Shown here in pieces: positions 32,501 to 44,394 of a DNA stretch of 64,000 bases. The DNA is from Morinoia aosen (lineage: Eukaryota > Arthropoda > Malacostraca > Amphipoda > Talitridae). Made by a program: the position numbers and the translations under genes. Position 1 is the stretch's first letter. The number at the start of each line of letters is the position of its first letter. Under the pieces are notes generated by a model. The model worked only from the letters and a program-made list of their open reading frames with translations. It made no database searches and had not been told where the DNA came from. Where the stretch lies: the NCBI GenBank assembly GCA_030386875.1, contig CM059563.1, positions 29,922,139-29,986,138 of the forward strand, read 5' to 3'.

Positions 32501-34980
32501 GGCATTGCACATTCTAAAGCGTGACGTAAAAATGACCAATTCTCTAGACGGATTTTTGCTGCTCACAGACGCCATGGCGCGTGCTGTCGTGATTATTTGT
32601 CGATCCATCGCCAGTGTGATGTTGCTGCAAATGAGTCCTATATCCTTTTTTGATGATACTGAACGGGATCTTTAAGACGGAAGTCCTTAGTAAAATGGAA
32701 TGACTCATTTTGAGAGCAAACCTTCAAATTGCAGTGAAATGTGCGCTGTGTTCGCTCGAAAATTGTTTACCGCGTTAAAAGAGTAAATAATAAAAGAATC
32801 GGATTCTTAACACCAAACCATTTTTACGCAACAGCCCCTTTCTAATTGAGACGTGTGATAACACTTGCAACAGATATCTACAAAATTAGGAGAAAAAATA
32901 GGAATTTGCAAATGCCCTATATGTTAATTCAGTACGTTACCTTAACTTTGAGACTGATAGCAGCTATATGAAGGAGAACAAAGATAAACTAATATTGCGA
33001 CAGAGTTGCAGCATTTGATGAATGGATTTCACTTGCGCCATAGTTTAGATACACGAAGAGGTAGAATGGATAGCTCTGGGTTATTGGCGTGAACATGTGA
33101 ACAAGTAGAGGCCAGGGTTATTGGCGCGATGATATGAATAAGTAAAGGCGAATATGCTAGAAGGAAATCATAAACTCGTACGAGTTATGTGAGGGGATCA
33201 AGCGCAGGGTGACGGGGGAAAGAGCTATCCGTCGAAATCTTTCGCTTCTGAGACTGAATTCGCCTGAGTGACTGTGACCCAATATAGCATTAGAAGAAAC
33301 TTTGAGCTCTCGCCATGCCTACTCGTGGAAGACTCTTAGTGTGTAACCCCTCAGGGGGATACAACTATGGGCTGTTATCGTGACTCTGGTGATAAAATGT
33401 TTCAACCGTAGCAATTCCTTCACTGGTGATTTGTTAGCGAAAAATATTAACATTGATGCTCTTGTTTACAAAATCTGTCGTCTGTTTTTCATAATGATTG
33501 AAGAAGCTTTTTTCGAGTAGAAATAAAGTCGTTTAGGATAGTACAAGTTGATCAAACCTAAAATCACAGATTTCATGATCCTTTCAAGTTCTGTGGCTGT
33601 ACTTCTGAAAATCGCTTCAGATCGGCTGTCTAATAAGTATTTTACATGGATGCTACTCGTAGTCAGCAGGACAGTGCGTTACTCCACAGTTACATGATTG
33701 AACCGTATAACCATAAATGTATCTTGATAGCCGAGAATTTATTTTCACACAGTTGGACAAGTTCATCCACGACTGTACGTTTTTTCCTTCTTTAAATGCC
33801 TGAAAAAATTACGCGATCCAAGAGTAGCTAAAATGACTTGAGCATTTCAATGAGTGCACGGCAGGAAATATCTGAAAAAGAGACTAGCAGCGCATGCTGG
33901 GTACGAATGCACGCATGAAGCGCAACTTATGATTGCCTTTTGATTGTTCATTTTTCTACCCTAGTGTGTGTACTTTAAACAGCACTCAGTGATTACTGTA
34001 ATTTAACTGAGAAATGTTAATCACAAGATGCTATGAATAACAGTATTCTATAATCCTATACTGATGTATGAGAAAAGGGAACAATGCTTTTGCACCTACG
34101 TAATATTCATCCGACTGCTCAGATTGGTTTGGCCAGCATGTTGGCGTAACTATGCTTGTCAAGTCAATCATGTTGTGCGAAATTAAGTTCATTTACCTTG
34201 TCAAATATGTTCTCATTTTGTCCATGGTTAGAAGGTATGCTGCCATCTTATTGTAACTTAACAGCGCACTCATCTAGTGTTTGTTGCTATTAAAACACTT
34301 ATATTTTCTCTGGTTTTAAGAGTACGTATTCACACATTATTATGAATATAAGGAGCACAGCTATTTAACTTTTGATTACGTAGTGCACTATAAAAATGCA
34401 TTTTGTACTCCCACCTGAAAAGTTGTGATCTTACCTTTAGAAAACTAATGCATCGTGAGTGATCCGGTTGTAAGGTAGGTTTAGTTAATCCTATTGTAAA
34501 ATATTCTTCGACAATAATATTTCATAAGACTTTACATTAGTAAGTAAAGGTACTTATTATGGTAGCTATTGTACTGATGATAATCAGTGGCTAGTAGTAG
34601 TTAATGTTAATCTATAGGACAATATTTATAAAAAGATGTTGCGTGCTGTGGTAGCCTTGAGAAATGTACTATTTCTATCAAATTACTTTAGTAATTTTAT
34701 CATGAATTACACATTTTTGAAAAAAGTATGGGAATGAGATGGTATAACGATCTGGATAGCTCGTAATAATCGACGTTTTTTTCTTTATGCACAAACGAAA
34801 CAACCAAGTCCAAATTTTTACAGAACCAAAGGTTACTTTTGACTCACGGTCACTGGGATAGTTCAATTACTGTGCATTTGGTTTGAGATGGTATTTAGGT
34901 GCTTCTGTTCACCAAACGAAGTTAACATTATAATTCCGTGCAGAAAATTTATTCTGTAAATTTCTCATGGGACTTTTATT
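29581..34980. other. Mostly single-copy AT-rich sequence
   Basis: Apart from the LINE-tail fragment at 30535-30665, I see no coding exon, RNA gene or TE protein. A 20-nt block aacccctcagggggatacaa near 33343 also occurs near 16698. Confidence 0.4.
30535..30665 (-). repeat. LINE-type 3' end fragment
   Basis: Minus strand repeats the order of 1370-1503 (ttaattgatagac units, aaggaatttttaaaatccaa, ...ataaacggtc) and ends in a cttt-rich tail. Truncated non-LTR 3' end. Confidence 0.5.
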
Positions 34981-35251
34981 GCCGCCATAGCCATGTGGCT
35001 AGAGGGTTCTGCCGCCGTGCGGGAGACCCGGGATCGAATCTCGGCGCTGGCAGTGGCGATTTTCTCTGTTGGGTATAGGAGAAAAATTCCAAGCACAATA
35101 CCCCACTCTACCCAGGTGTCTGAAATGGGTACCGGTCTCGACCGGGGGAAAGCGTCATGGCGTCCTGGCGTTAGTTATAAGGCATTTGAAAATCCAATGT
35201 ACAAGGTGATATGTATCAGGCTTGATTGGAAATAAAGCATCCGTAGATGCC
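34981..35251 (+). mobile_element. tRNA-derived SINE, copy 2 (complete tail)
   Basis: A-box-like tagccatgtggctagag and B-box gggatcgaatct, the shared body, and a 3' end aaaatccaatgtacaagg...gattggaaataaag followed by a small hairpin gcatc-cgta-gatgc. Confidence 0.9.
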
Positions 35252-36089
35252 TTCATTATTATTATTTTTCATTGGCATGCTGTTTTGTCTATCATCTCTT
35301 GTTTCATGGGAGACTTTGTAGTATTTCGTTGACCTCGTGCCAAAGTTTTACTAGCGTATACGATCAGTATGGTTGAAGTTGCGTTATTTCTCATCTTCAG
35401 GAAATGCAAGTAATAATGTAATGTTTCATTATATGTTTCGTAGTGGCACTCTTATATAGATAGTGTTTTTAGGATGAGTTTTCGAACATGTGTACTCACA
35501 GTATCGTTTTTTATCAGAAGGAAATTGGTTTTCTTCATTCTTTACCTCCATTTCACAGCGTTTGGAAACCATTCCTGTCATTTTGAAAGTTTTAAAATGT
35601 TTAAATGAAAGTGAGTGAACGCTACATATAAAGTCTCAGATTTTTTCGCATAGTGATGTAGTTCAAACGAACTATGAAAACTCTTCTCACGTGGTGGTCT
35701 ACTTTGCAATAAATATTTTTTCTATTTGAAGTTTCTTCTCCTGTTCAGGTACAATTCAATAGAGACAGCCCTGACATCCAGCAGTATTTGCTTTCGCACG
35801 AATGATCCTACTTTCATATGTAGAAATATGACTAGGGGTTGACATCAATTCCTCGGAAAAAATGTAATATTGATTTCAAAATGTAGCTGAATGGTAAATG
35901 CTGAATATTCTCATTTCATTTCAGTAATTGAGTTTTGTGTGATTATTTTTCTCGATAACTTGTGAAGCACAGGAAGAATGTGCTGCTGAATGGAAAGAGG
36001 AAAAGTAATTTATCTAATCGTACGTTAGAGGGAAATTTTCCAGACACCACAGAGACAAGCACTTTCAGAGAAGGCACTTTCAGGTTACC
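35252..36089. other. No recognised feature
   Basis: AT-rich single-copy sequence between the SINE and the TTA-flanked element. Confidence 0.4.
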
Positions 36090-36092
36090 TTA

Positions 36093-36495
36093 AGCTCATT
36101 TTACACCTGCGGTGTGGAGCGACGGTGTGGAGCGACAGTGAACTTGTAACAGCTCCGCCCACAAAAGGATTGAGCGTCAGTGCACACCGACTTGCTTTTA
36201 CATTGCCGCTCAATACAACGCTCCTTCCCGAGAGACAGCAATTGTCACGCAGGGCTCCCCCTTTGTTTTTTTTCACCCAGATCTGTTTTTTTATTCCTCC
36301 TGGGTCGCTAGGTTTAATTTTTGATATATTGCTAAATATGTGTTTTTTAAGTCAGACAGTATATTTATTATTCCCTCAAGTTAATTTAATAATGCCGTTA
36401 AGAATTATTGTTTCAACACCGTATGCAAATGAATATCTGATTCAAAACCACGCCTATTGGATGGGGTAGAACGTGTTCAATCTGTTTCTCGACCT
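36093..36495 (+). repeat. Left arm of TTA element, outer part
   Basis: Complementary to 53713-54118. Interrupted at 36495 by a LINE; continues at 40161. Confidence 0.85.
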
Positions 36496-39400
36496 GAACT
36501 TGAACTTGAACTTGAAATTGAGGGCCGACAGCGTCGGGGCCTTTGTAACGGCCTACAATTCCCTCCACAATTTTCACACAAAGAGTTCAGCGCCTGGTAC
36601 CAGACTTGTCCACTAAACTACTCAGGATCTACCAATCCTTGTCACAAGCTGCCATTGGATGGCGTCGCTGGGATAGCCAGTGTGTCAAAACACCATCCCC
36701 AGGCATATTGGGTCATTACTGACCATTCTACCTGACTGGCTCAGTCCAGTCACTGCCTCTTACTCCAGGCACGCACAAGAAACATTTTCATAGCTTCAAT
36801 GATACTCAAAGTACACTCCTGATCCAATCCAGAAAGACAGCTCATACCGCAATCATCTTCAGCACATCTGGCATACTACTCATTCTCTCCATACTGCTCA
36901 AGCACCACATTCATAAAACTTTCTCTCTCTTGCTCATACTTACTACATTCCAGCACAAAATGCTCAATTGTTTCCTCCACTCCACTAATACACTGCCGAC
37001 ATAATCTGTTATTATTCTCATTCCACCTCCATGTACGTCTGTTCACACTCAACGACTTACATCTCACTGCAAACAAGAGTTGACTTCCAAAACTACCATC
37101 ATAGAACATCTCAAACTTAGGTGCTTCTTTTTTCATATACCAGTCAAGTGTAGGCTTCCGCATCATGCTAAGCCTCCACTTATTCAATCCATACTCTTTT
37201 GTTTGCCTCTCAATCTCTTTCTTCCACCTCTTGCAGTCCCACTCAGGCCCTACACCTCCAGGATTTTTTAAACTCCAGTCATCCACAGGTCTCCCAATTC
37301 TAACATGAATAATCTTTTGCATACTAAGCTTCCTTGCATGCCCCCAACACACTTTCTCCCAATAGCTTACACTCAGATTCCATTCAAAAATTCGCGTTAC
37401 CCATCTGCTATTCTGCATTCTTTCAATTCTCACCTTGTAATTCAGCACCGCTTTCATCATTCTTTCTGAAAATAGGCTCCACCCAAGGTCACCTCTAATG
37501 GCTTCTGTAGCTGTCCATTTCGGAGCACCCAATGCTAACCGTCCTACCTTATTTTGTATTACATCCAGCTTTTCAAGACCACTTCCATTTCAGGCAAGAG
37601 CACTCATACCATACATGACACTAGGTACAGCAACATACTTCCACATTCCTCTCACACATTCATACTTGTTTGCTCTGTATCTGGCCACGCTACTTAATCG
37701 TCCACTCCACTGCATAGCTTTTGCCACTTTCTCACCCTTAGTTCTAGTGCATCCATCTTCACTTATCATACAACCTAGATATTTGTATTCTTTTGTTCTA
37801 CCTATTCTGATTTCTCCAATATTCCACAGTCTGTCTCTATCAGTCTCATCACTATTTATAACCATAACCTTGCTTTTGTCGGCACCGAAGTTCATCTTGA
37901 AATCTGTACTATATCCGTTCACAATGTCAAGCATCCTTTGCAGTTCATGTCCACATTCACTACCCACAACCACATCATCAGCATACAGCAAACAGCTCAG
38001 TCTCTCATTACCAACTTTCAGTCCTAAGCCACTCCTTCTCAGTCGAACTGCTAATTCTTCTGTGTACAATCCAAACAACAGGGGAGACAGAGTACAGCCC
38101 TGTCTCACTCTTCTAACACTCCTCACTTGCCCCGTTTCCAAATTTCCTAACCTGTATAGAGCGCTTTTGTTCTCATACAGACTTTGTACAATTTTTACTA
38201 TTTTTCTGCTAAACCCAACTTTTCTCAAAACTTCAAAGAGCCTAACCCGATCCACTCTGTCATACGCTTTTTCAATACCCAGGAATGCTAAATACACCTT
38301 CTTATCATCCTTCCTCATTTGCTCAATTATTTCACTCACTACAAACAGATTATCTTCCCCACGTCTATCTTGCCTAAAACCATTCTGTTATTCACCTAGG
38401 ACTCCTAATTCCTCAACTAAATTTTTCATTCTCTCATTCAAAATACCACAAAATATCTTACATACAGTGTCACCCAGTGCAATTGGTCTGTAATTTTTAA
38501 GTTCTTTCATACTCTTATGTCCACCCTTATTCAACAGAACTACATTACACTTGTTCCAGTCATCCGGTACTCTTTCACTCTTCCATATCTCATCAAATAA
38601 ACATTTCAACATACTGACTACACTCTCTCCTCCACATTTATAGAACTCATATGGGATCTTATCAGGGCCACATGCCTTTCCATTTTTCACTTTCTTCAAA
38701 AAACTTACAATCTCTTCACAAGTGATTTCGTCTTCCATTTGCAGTTCACGTTCATCAATCAGAAAATTTATGGGTGCATCATCTGTAACCTGCTCATTCA
38801 TTCCACCAATGTCCTCCCAGTATTCTTCAACTGCTTTCACCATTTGCATCCTATCTTCCACACTGCAACCATTAACTACTAATTCATCAACTTGAACTTC
38901 ACTACTTCTATCATTACCTTGTATAAACTTATACCAATCTTTTATTCCATCCGGACCTTTCTTCGTTAGATTTTCAACTTGGTGTCTCTCCTCTTTAACT
39001 CTAGCCTCATTAATCATTCTCCTTACTTTCTTCTGCTGGTCCTTGTACTCATTCCATGCACTCTGCCATTCATCCTCAGTAATTCTGTTTCTATCATACA
39101 TTTTCCTCATACCGCGTTGTTTCTTATTTAAAGTCTTTCTTCTCATTCGTTCTTCCTTTATCTCACTTGTAAACCACCTGGCATTCCCTGTCCCTTTCCT
39201 ACATTTTATTCTACCAATCTTTTGCTCTGCCACATCATACAAGGTTCTTGCAATCTCACCATTTTGGTCATTTACATTTCCACACCTGTTTTAGTTATAC
39301 CTACTCAATTCATTCCTAAATTCTTCCCAGTTTGCCATTTTTATCTGCCAACTTTCTTTCACACTAGTGACCTTCTGCATTGACTCCTTTCTACCCCAGT

Positions 39401-40160
39401 TATATTCAAGCACAAGCATTTTATGGTCACTATCAATATCAAAATCATCTTCATCTACAAACATTTCATTGACACACTCTCTTGCTCTACTATTCACAAT
39501 CATATAGTCAATTGCAGTTTTCCATTCCCTGCTTTGCCATGTATGCAAGCCCTTTCCTATTGTGACATTCAGGTTTTCAAGTTCATTCTCATCACAAAAA
39601 TCTATCAATTTTTGTCCATTTGCATTCACGGGCTCACCAAGTATACCAACATGGCCATTCATGTCACCCATCACAATCAGAGGGCACCCACAGTGTTCTC
39701 GTACAATCCTTGTTAATATTTCATACTTTTTTACATTCTCTTCATGACTTAAAATCCCATCAGTTGTCATATAACATACAATCACAACAATATATTCTCT
39801 GGCATGCATTCTTTCACACTTAATTGCTAACAAATCTTCACTTTCAGGTTCATTTCCAACAGGAAGTTCCTCTAATTTCCAATTTAGAGCATTCTTTACA
39901 ATCAAACCAACTCCACCACCTCTTTTTTGCCAATTTACACGCCCTTTTCCTATCATATGATACTTATTCTCCTTACATGTTAAACTGACTCTATCACGCA
40001 TTTGGGTCTCTACTACACCAAAACAATCCAATTTTCCATTCTCAAATTCTACTACGAGGTCATCTAACTTTCCTGCATTCCATCCACGCACATTTATACT
40101 TCCAAACCTTACAACACAATTGGACAAATCCAGACATTCCTCACTTTTGCTCTAACATTA
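36496..40160 (-). mobile_element. AP-type LINE with (ttcaag)n tail
   Basis: Inserted in the left arm with a 4-bp duplication acct (36492-36495 and 40161-40164). Minus-strand 3' end is at 36496, with a (ttcaag)n tail. The 3' UTR (36525-36875) is shared with 55744-56986. The 5' end begins just before the endonuclease and may be truncated. Confidence 0.85.
36876..40151 (-). pseudogene. LINE endonuclease-RT polyprotein with three in-frame stops
   Basis: A single frame of about 1090 codons runs throughout. Endonuclease: GSINVRGWNAGKLDD, GVVETQM, VMGDMNGHVG, DSDHKMLV. RT: GKACGPDKIPYEFYK, NYRPIALGDT, EKAYDRVDRV, RQGCTLSPLLF, YADD. Near the C-terminus is a CX2C...H...C finger (CRQCISGVEETIEHFVLEC). 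Stops interrupt it at 39291 (TAA), 38388 (TAA) and 37590 (TGA in place of a likely Trp); there are no frameshifts. The RQGC..SP type suggests an RTE-like or related clade; this is uncertain. Confidence 0.8.
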
Positions 40161-40630
40161 ACCTTAAAAACACGTAACGAACGAGTATCTTACGAACTTG
40201 CAAGCCCGGCCAAGCCAGGGATAGTCGGCACTCCACTTGTGTTACTTCGATTTGCTTGGCACGTTGCAGTGAGATGACGCGCATTTTGATCGTAAAACTG
40301 GTCGTGCATTCCCTTAAATGAATGTCTAAAAATTAATTTTTTAAACATTCAAATTTTCATATTATTGCTGCACTACTATTCAAAATGTCTTGCCCTCCAA
40401 AAACGATGTCTAAAAAGAGGTATACGCAGTCTTTCAATGAAGAATGGTTAATGGAAAAAATGAAAAACCTGTCACGGTTGGAAACCTAAGCCGAAATTGG
40501 TAGGAGATGTCATCAACGGAGTATGTCACCAGCGTAATAGAAAGCGCACTGCACAACAGAAAAGTTGTCTTGAAGTTGAAATTTGCGCTGCAGAAGAAAG
40601 TTAGGAGAGGCAGGAATAAAATCAGCATCA
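40161..40630 (+). repeat. Left arm of TTA element, inner part
   Basis: Complementary to 53508-53712 and 51430-51692 of the right arm. Contains cgtaacgaacgagtatctta and the small ORF remnant at 40387. Confidence 0.85.
40387..40630 (+). pseudogene. Short ORF remnant in the arm (unknown)
   Basis: Starts MSCPPKTMSKKRYTQSFNEEW and stops after about 35 codons. The inverted copy (minus strand, 51690 down to 51425) reads a longer version with one internal TGA, including KPKLIRDVINRVCHQRNEK and ending in a Glu-rich tail. Both copies share frame and start, so it was probably coding once. The SKKRYTQSFNEEW opening resembles the N-terminus of BED-finger/hAT-related proteins; this is only a weak lead. 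Confidence 0.4.
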
Positions 40631-40953
40631 AAATTAATTAAAGTTTTGCATGTTAAAACGATAAGTTAATATTCAAAGTTGAAAACTAATTACTTGAAGA
40701 AATGTAAAAAATATTAACATTGAAAGTTACTGATTGAAAACAGGCCCTGCCACACATTTTTAACATTTCTTAATTTTGAACAACACAAGTATTTATTCTT
40801 CAAGAACTTCTGCGTTTCGCTTCCTTTGCCGAAGAAAATCGGATAAAATATCTGAATTCACAAATAAATATATATGAATAATTATCAAATAATTTAAGTT
40901 AATGAGGAGAGGCTGTTCACTGTTCAGATTTTTATCACTGGCTGCCCTGGTTT

Positions 40954-41224
40954 ACTGGCAGTGCACACCGCAAATATTTAGCGTGCAGAATGTTGCCGCT
41001 CCTTACCGTGAGCGTGGCAATAAGGGTCATTTTGCTCTGCTGTGGGCGGAGCTTATTTGGCTGGCGGGATGGAGCGACGGTGTGGAGCGCGAAGACACCG
41101 TCGCTCCATCCCGCCAGCCAAATAAGCTCCGCCCACAGCAGAGCAAAATGACCCTTATTGCCACGCTCACGGTAAGGAGCGCCAACATTCTGCATGCTAA
41201 ATATTGGCGGTGTGCACTGCCAGT
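40954..41224. repeat. Foldback with 130-bp arms
   Basis: Arms 40954-41083 and 41095-41224 pair with 3 mismatches and an 11-nt loop. The stem contains tgtgggcggagctta and ggagcgacggtgtg, motifs also found at the ends of the surrounding TTA element. Possibly a related MITE with two ends joined head to head. Confidence 0.9.
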
Positions 41225-41543
41225 CAACAGCATTCAGTTGCTTTTGAGACCATAGAGAGCATGTGTAGTCATGGCTTGCATATAATAGAGCAAAGAAGAT
41301 ATTTAAACTCTTATCGAAAAATGTAAAGAATTTCCATGTTTATGGAACGTTGAGCTCGCAGAGCATAAAAACAATGTGTCCAGAGAAGATGCTTTTAAAA
41401 AAATCTCACTTCCCCAATTATAATATTTCAGTGGTTAAAATGAAAATTCAAACACTGATAGGCCAAGATAAGTAACAGCTCTCACTATTCAAAAAATCAA
41501 GGAAACATACACAGCGTATGTGAGCGTAAAATTAATTACATTG

Positions 41544-43817
41544 TGTAGCATACCGCTACATAAGCGTAAAAATTAGAAATTTGCCATTCGTACTTAAATA
41601 AATTAATTAGTAGCATTAAAAATCTTACTCTAATTTATTATTAATTATTTTCTACTTCTAATTCGTAATCATTGAAGTTTTTGTGTAAATACATGAGACG
41701 ATAAAATAACAATTTACATTTTTCGAGAGAGAAGCCCTCTGGTGGCAATACTGCGCAATGCGCGTCTCTGTTTCAAATAGAGCACTCTTACTTTGGCGGT
41801 TGACTAGCCCGCTCACAGCATTTTTCTCGTGAGTAATCAGTGTTAGAAAATAATCGTGTTCTTTCTTCGTTCTCGTGAGTAATCAGTGTTAGAAAATAAT
41901 CGTGTTCTTTCTTCGTGTTCAGTGAGTATTAATAGTTGACAGGCAGTGTTATTTGGATACGTAGTTATGCGTAGGAATTGTGATGTAGCATGTTCTCATT
42001 CAGTGCTTTGTTTTGTTTTTTTTCTCAACGTGATTTAGCGTAAAAATATTGCGTCAGATGTGCATTGCATTTCCGTGTCATGATTTTATTATCAAAACAT
42101 AATCATGTTTCGTTCCTTTCTTCACTACAATAGTAGATACCTGCAGTTTTCATTCATGATTCGATACTCGGAACGAACGCGGCGAAATTTGCCGGCGTTC
42201 GTTGTCGATAGCGTCTTTGTGTAATGGCGGAACCTCACACCGTCGTCTCTTGTCACTACTCTGTGACCATAAATACTATAGGCATGTGTTATAGTAGCAT
42301 TTATTCTTTTTTTTACAAACCGACTTGCGGTAGTTTAAATTACGAAAAGTATTCATGTCTATGCTTGCTAAGTCATGGAATTTCATTTCTTAATTCCATA
42401 CTCTTTGAAACCTTTACGTAACCGCACTTATTTCAATATAAAAACATTTCAATAAAATTTAATTTAACTCATCGCATTCTTGTGACAAACACCCACTACC
42501 ATCTGCCTATCTTGAGTGTGTGCAAATTGCTGGCGGCTTGGCTGAGGCCGACGTGTAAAGCCGCCCGGCTAAATCGCCACACGGAACTTTCATGCTTTCG
42601 TTTTTTCTTTCTTCGCGTATTTTCCGCCTGTGAAATCAACGCTTAGGTTTTCCTTTTCCTTTTATCATTGGGGATATATATTATTCCTTAATTCCTTTAT
42701 TATTGCAAATGATATCTACCAGGATTTTTCAGTAGGATTTATATCCATGAACTTTGGGATTTTTATGTTTGTTCTTACTGCTTTCAAAAGTGCAGTCACT
42801 TGATATTTTCACGATATTCCGTAGATCTCGTGTTTACTTGCCCGTAGTCTCTGTAAGGAATCACGATCTTTATTACCGGAAGTTCTTAAACCTAATACTC
42901 AGATTTTTTAAAGCCAGAGGCAGTAGTGAACAGTGTTGGAAGCTAAACAGTTTAAACAATTTATTTATTGTTAAAATCTGTCAACCAAAAATCTGTTCTA
43001 TCTCTTTGAGTTTGCCAAAAGTGAGAATCCTTAAAGTAGCTGGTGTCAAACCTGTAGGAGTTTCTCGGAGTTCTCCGTGTGGGAAGAGTTGTCATTATAT
43101 GTTGGATTGCCAGTGGTGGAATGTCTTGATGTCTCTCCTGGAACGTTTCATCCAGCGCCTCTGCCCTTACAGGACCTCAACGTCATCACACACACCACTT
43201 ACAACATTCTCCCTGGGCCGCTTTTGGTTTTTTCTACTTGGATTGGATTTGGCTATGCTCTGGGGGCCTTTAGCCGGATATATTCTCTAATTACGGGCCT
43301 TAATTCTCAACTGCCTAAAAGTACGGGCACCATTGAATTAGCTTTGCATTCGCTGAATTCCGCGTGCCTGGATCTTAAGTACTATTCAAACCAAGAGTCC
43401 TCATCGCCATCCGGCTCGGCACCTTGATCAAACTCACCTGCTCCAAAAATTAAGCATGCTTTGCCCACACAAATAGCTACGCACCGATTGTTGTGCTTGT
43501 TTAAAAATTGCCCACAGTAAATTGAATATTCTGAACTCGATACACTTAAAATTCTCATCCACCGGCCGGAGCGACGCCAGCGCTCACCGAAGCTCACCAC
43601 CGGCACTCCGGACCTCACTGGGATTTCCAGTCAAGCTCATCGAAGTCCTCCTGGTTCCTCTTCAAATAAAAACCACCTGAAATAAGCTGAGTCCAAATCC
43701 GTTTTTCATTATCCCTCTTGTAATTTCCCACAACACTATCGAGAGTTGTTCGAGTTTTTGGCCGTCAAGAACTAACATTTAAGTTCAAACTACCCCAACG
43801 GTCACTAAAACCCGACA
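41544..43817 (+). repeat. 5' LTR
   Basis: Starts tgtagcataccgctac, ends cccgaca. Contains a 46-bp direct duplication (41825-41870 and 41871-41916, tctcgtgagtaatcagtg). Short ORFs inside are shared by both LTRs but have no recognisable domain. Unusually long for a Gypsy LTR. Confidence 0.95.
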
Positions 43818-43818
43818 C

Positions 43819-43836
43819 TGGTGCATTGGCCGGGAA
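43819..43836 (+). promoter_or_regulatory. Primer binding site, tRNA-Gly
   Basis: tggtgcattggccgggaa, one nucleotide after the LTR, is complementary over 18 nt to the 3' end of eukaryotic tRNA-Gly(GCC) including CCA, as I recall that tRNA. Confidence 0.8.
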
Positions 43837-44394
43837 CTCGTAAAAATAAAAACTCAACTCGAAGTGTTTGAGAGATTGTGAGAGGATAATGTTGGCGTAT
43901 CATTGTAGTGATAAATTTTCCCATGTCGTAGTAGTTTGAGAGATTCCTGTGGATCTTGACCGTGCTAATTGTTCTCTGAGCAGCTCTAACAAAATATTTT
44001 TTTCAGCGCTATCCTGTCCTTGTTTGTTTGTTTCATGTGCCACAGTAGGTAGGAAAAATATTTTTTTTCCTATTTCCGTGCTTACGTTCATTCTGACTAC
44101 CGTAAAATTCGCGTTTCCATTCTCCATTTTCCCTCCGTTTCTTCAACGTTATTGATTGATTGAGTAGGTAGGAAAATAATTTTTCTCACCTGCTTTATTT
44201 TTGTGCCTACGCAAAATTGCCGCATACCGCAGAAAATTTTTTTTTTTCGTTTCCAATTTCATATTTCCTTCCTTCTGTTTCAACTTAATCTGAATGATTG
44301 AGTAGGTAAAGAATTAACGCAAACCATTGCCACTTAATCCCAAGTCTTAGGCACTGATAGCATTAATTGTGCATCCCCAAAAGTGATCGCTAGC
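43837..44394 (+). other. Gypsy leader
   Basis: Untranslated leader with imperfect repeats of a block starting tgagtaggtaggaaa (about 44043, 44161 and 44299), each followed by T-rich sequence. May hold packaging signals; this is inference. Confidence 0.5.

Noticed and set aside
37498-38493. 331-codon plus-strand ORF
   Set aside because: Antisense shadow of the LINE RT frame at 36876-40151.
40902-41255. Plus- and minus-strand ORFs with near-identical protein
   Set aside because: Explained by the 130-bp inverted repeat; each strand reads the same arm.
42754-43427. ORFs of 178 and 116 codons in both Gypsy LTRs
   Set aside because: They overlap in different frames, have no recognisable domain, and the longer one is broken in the 3' LTR by a sequence difference. 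More likely chance ORFs in a long LTR.
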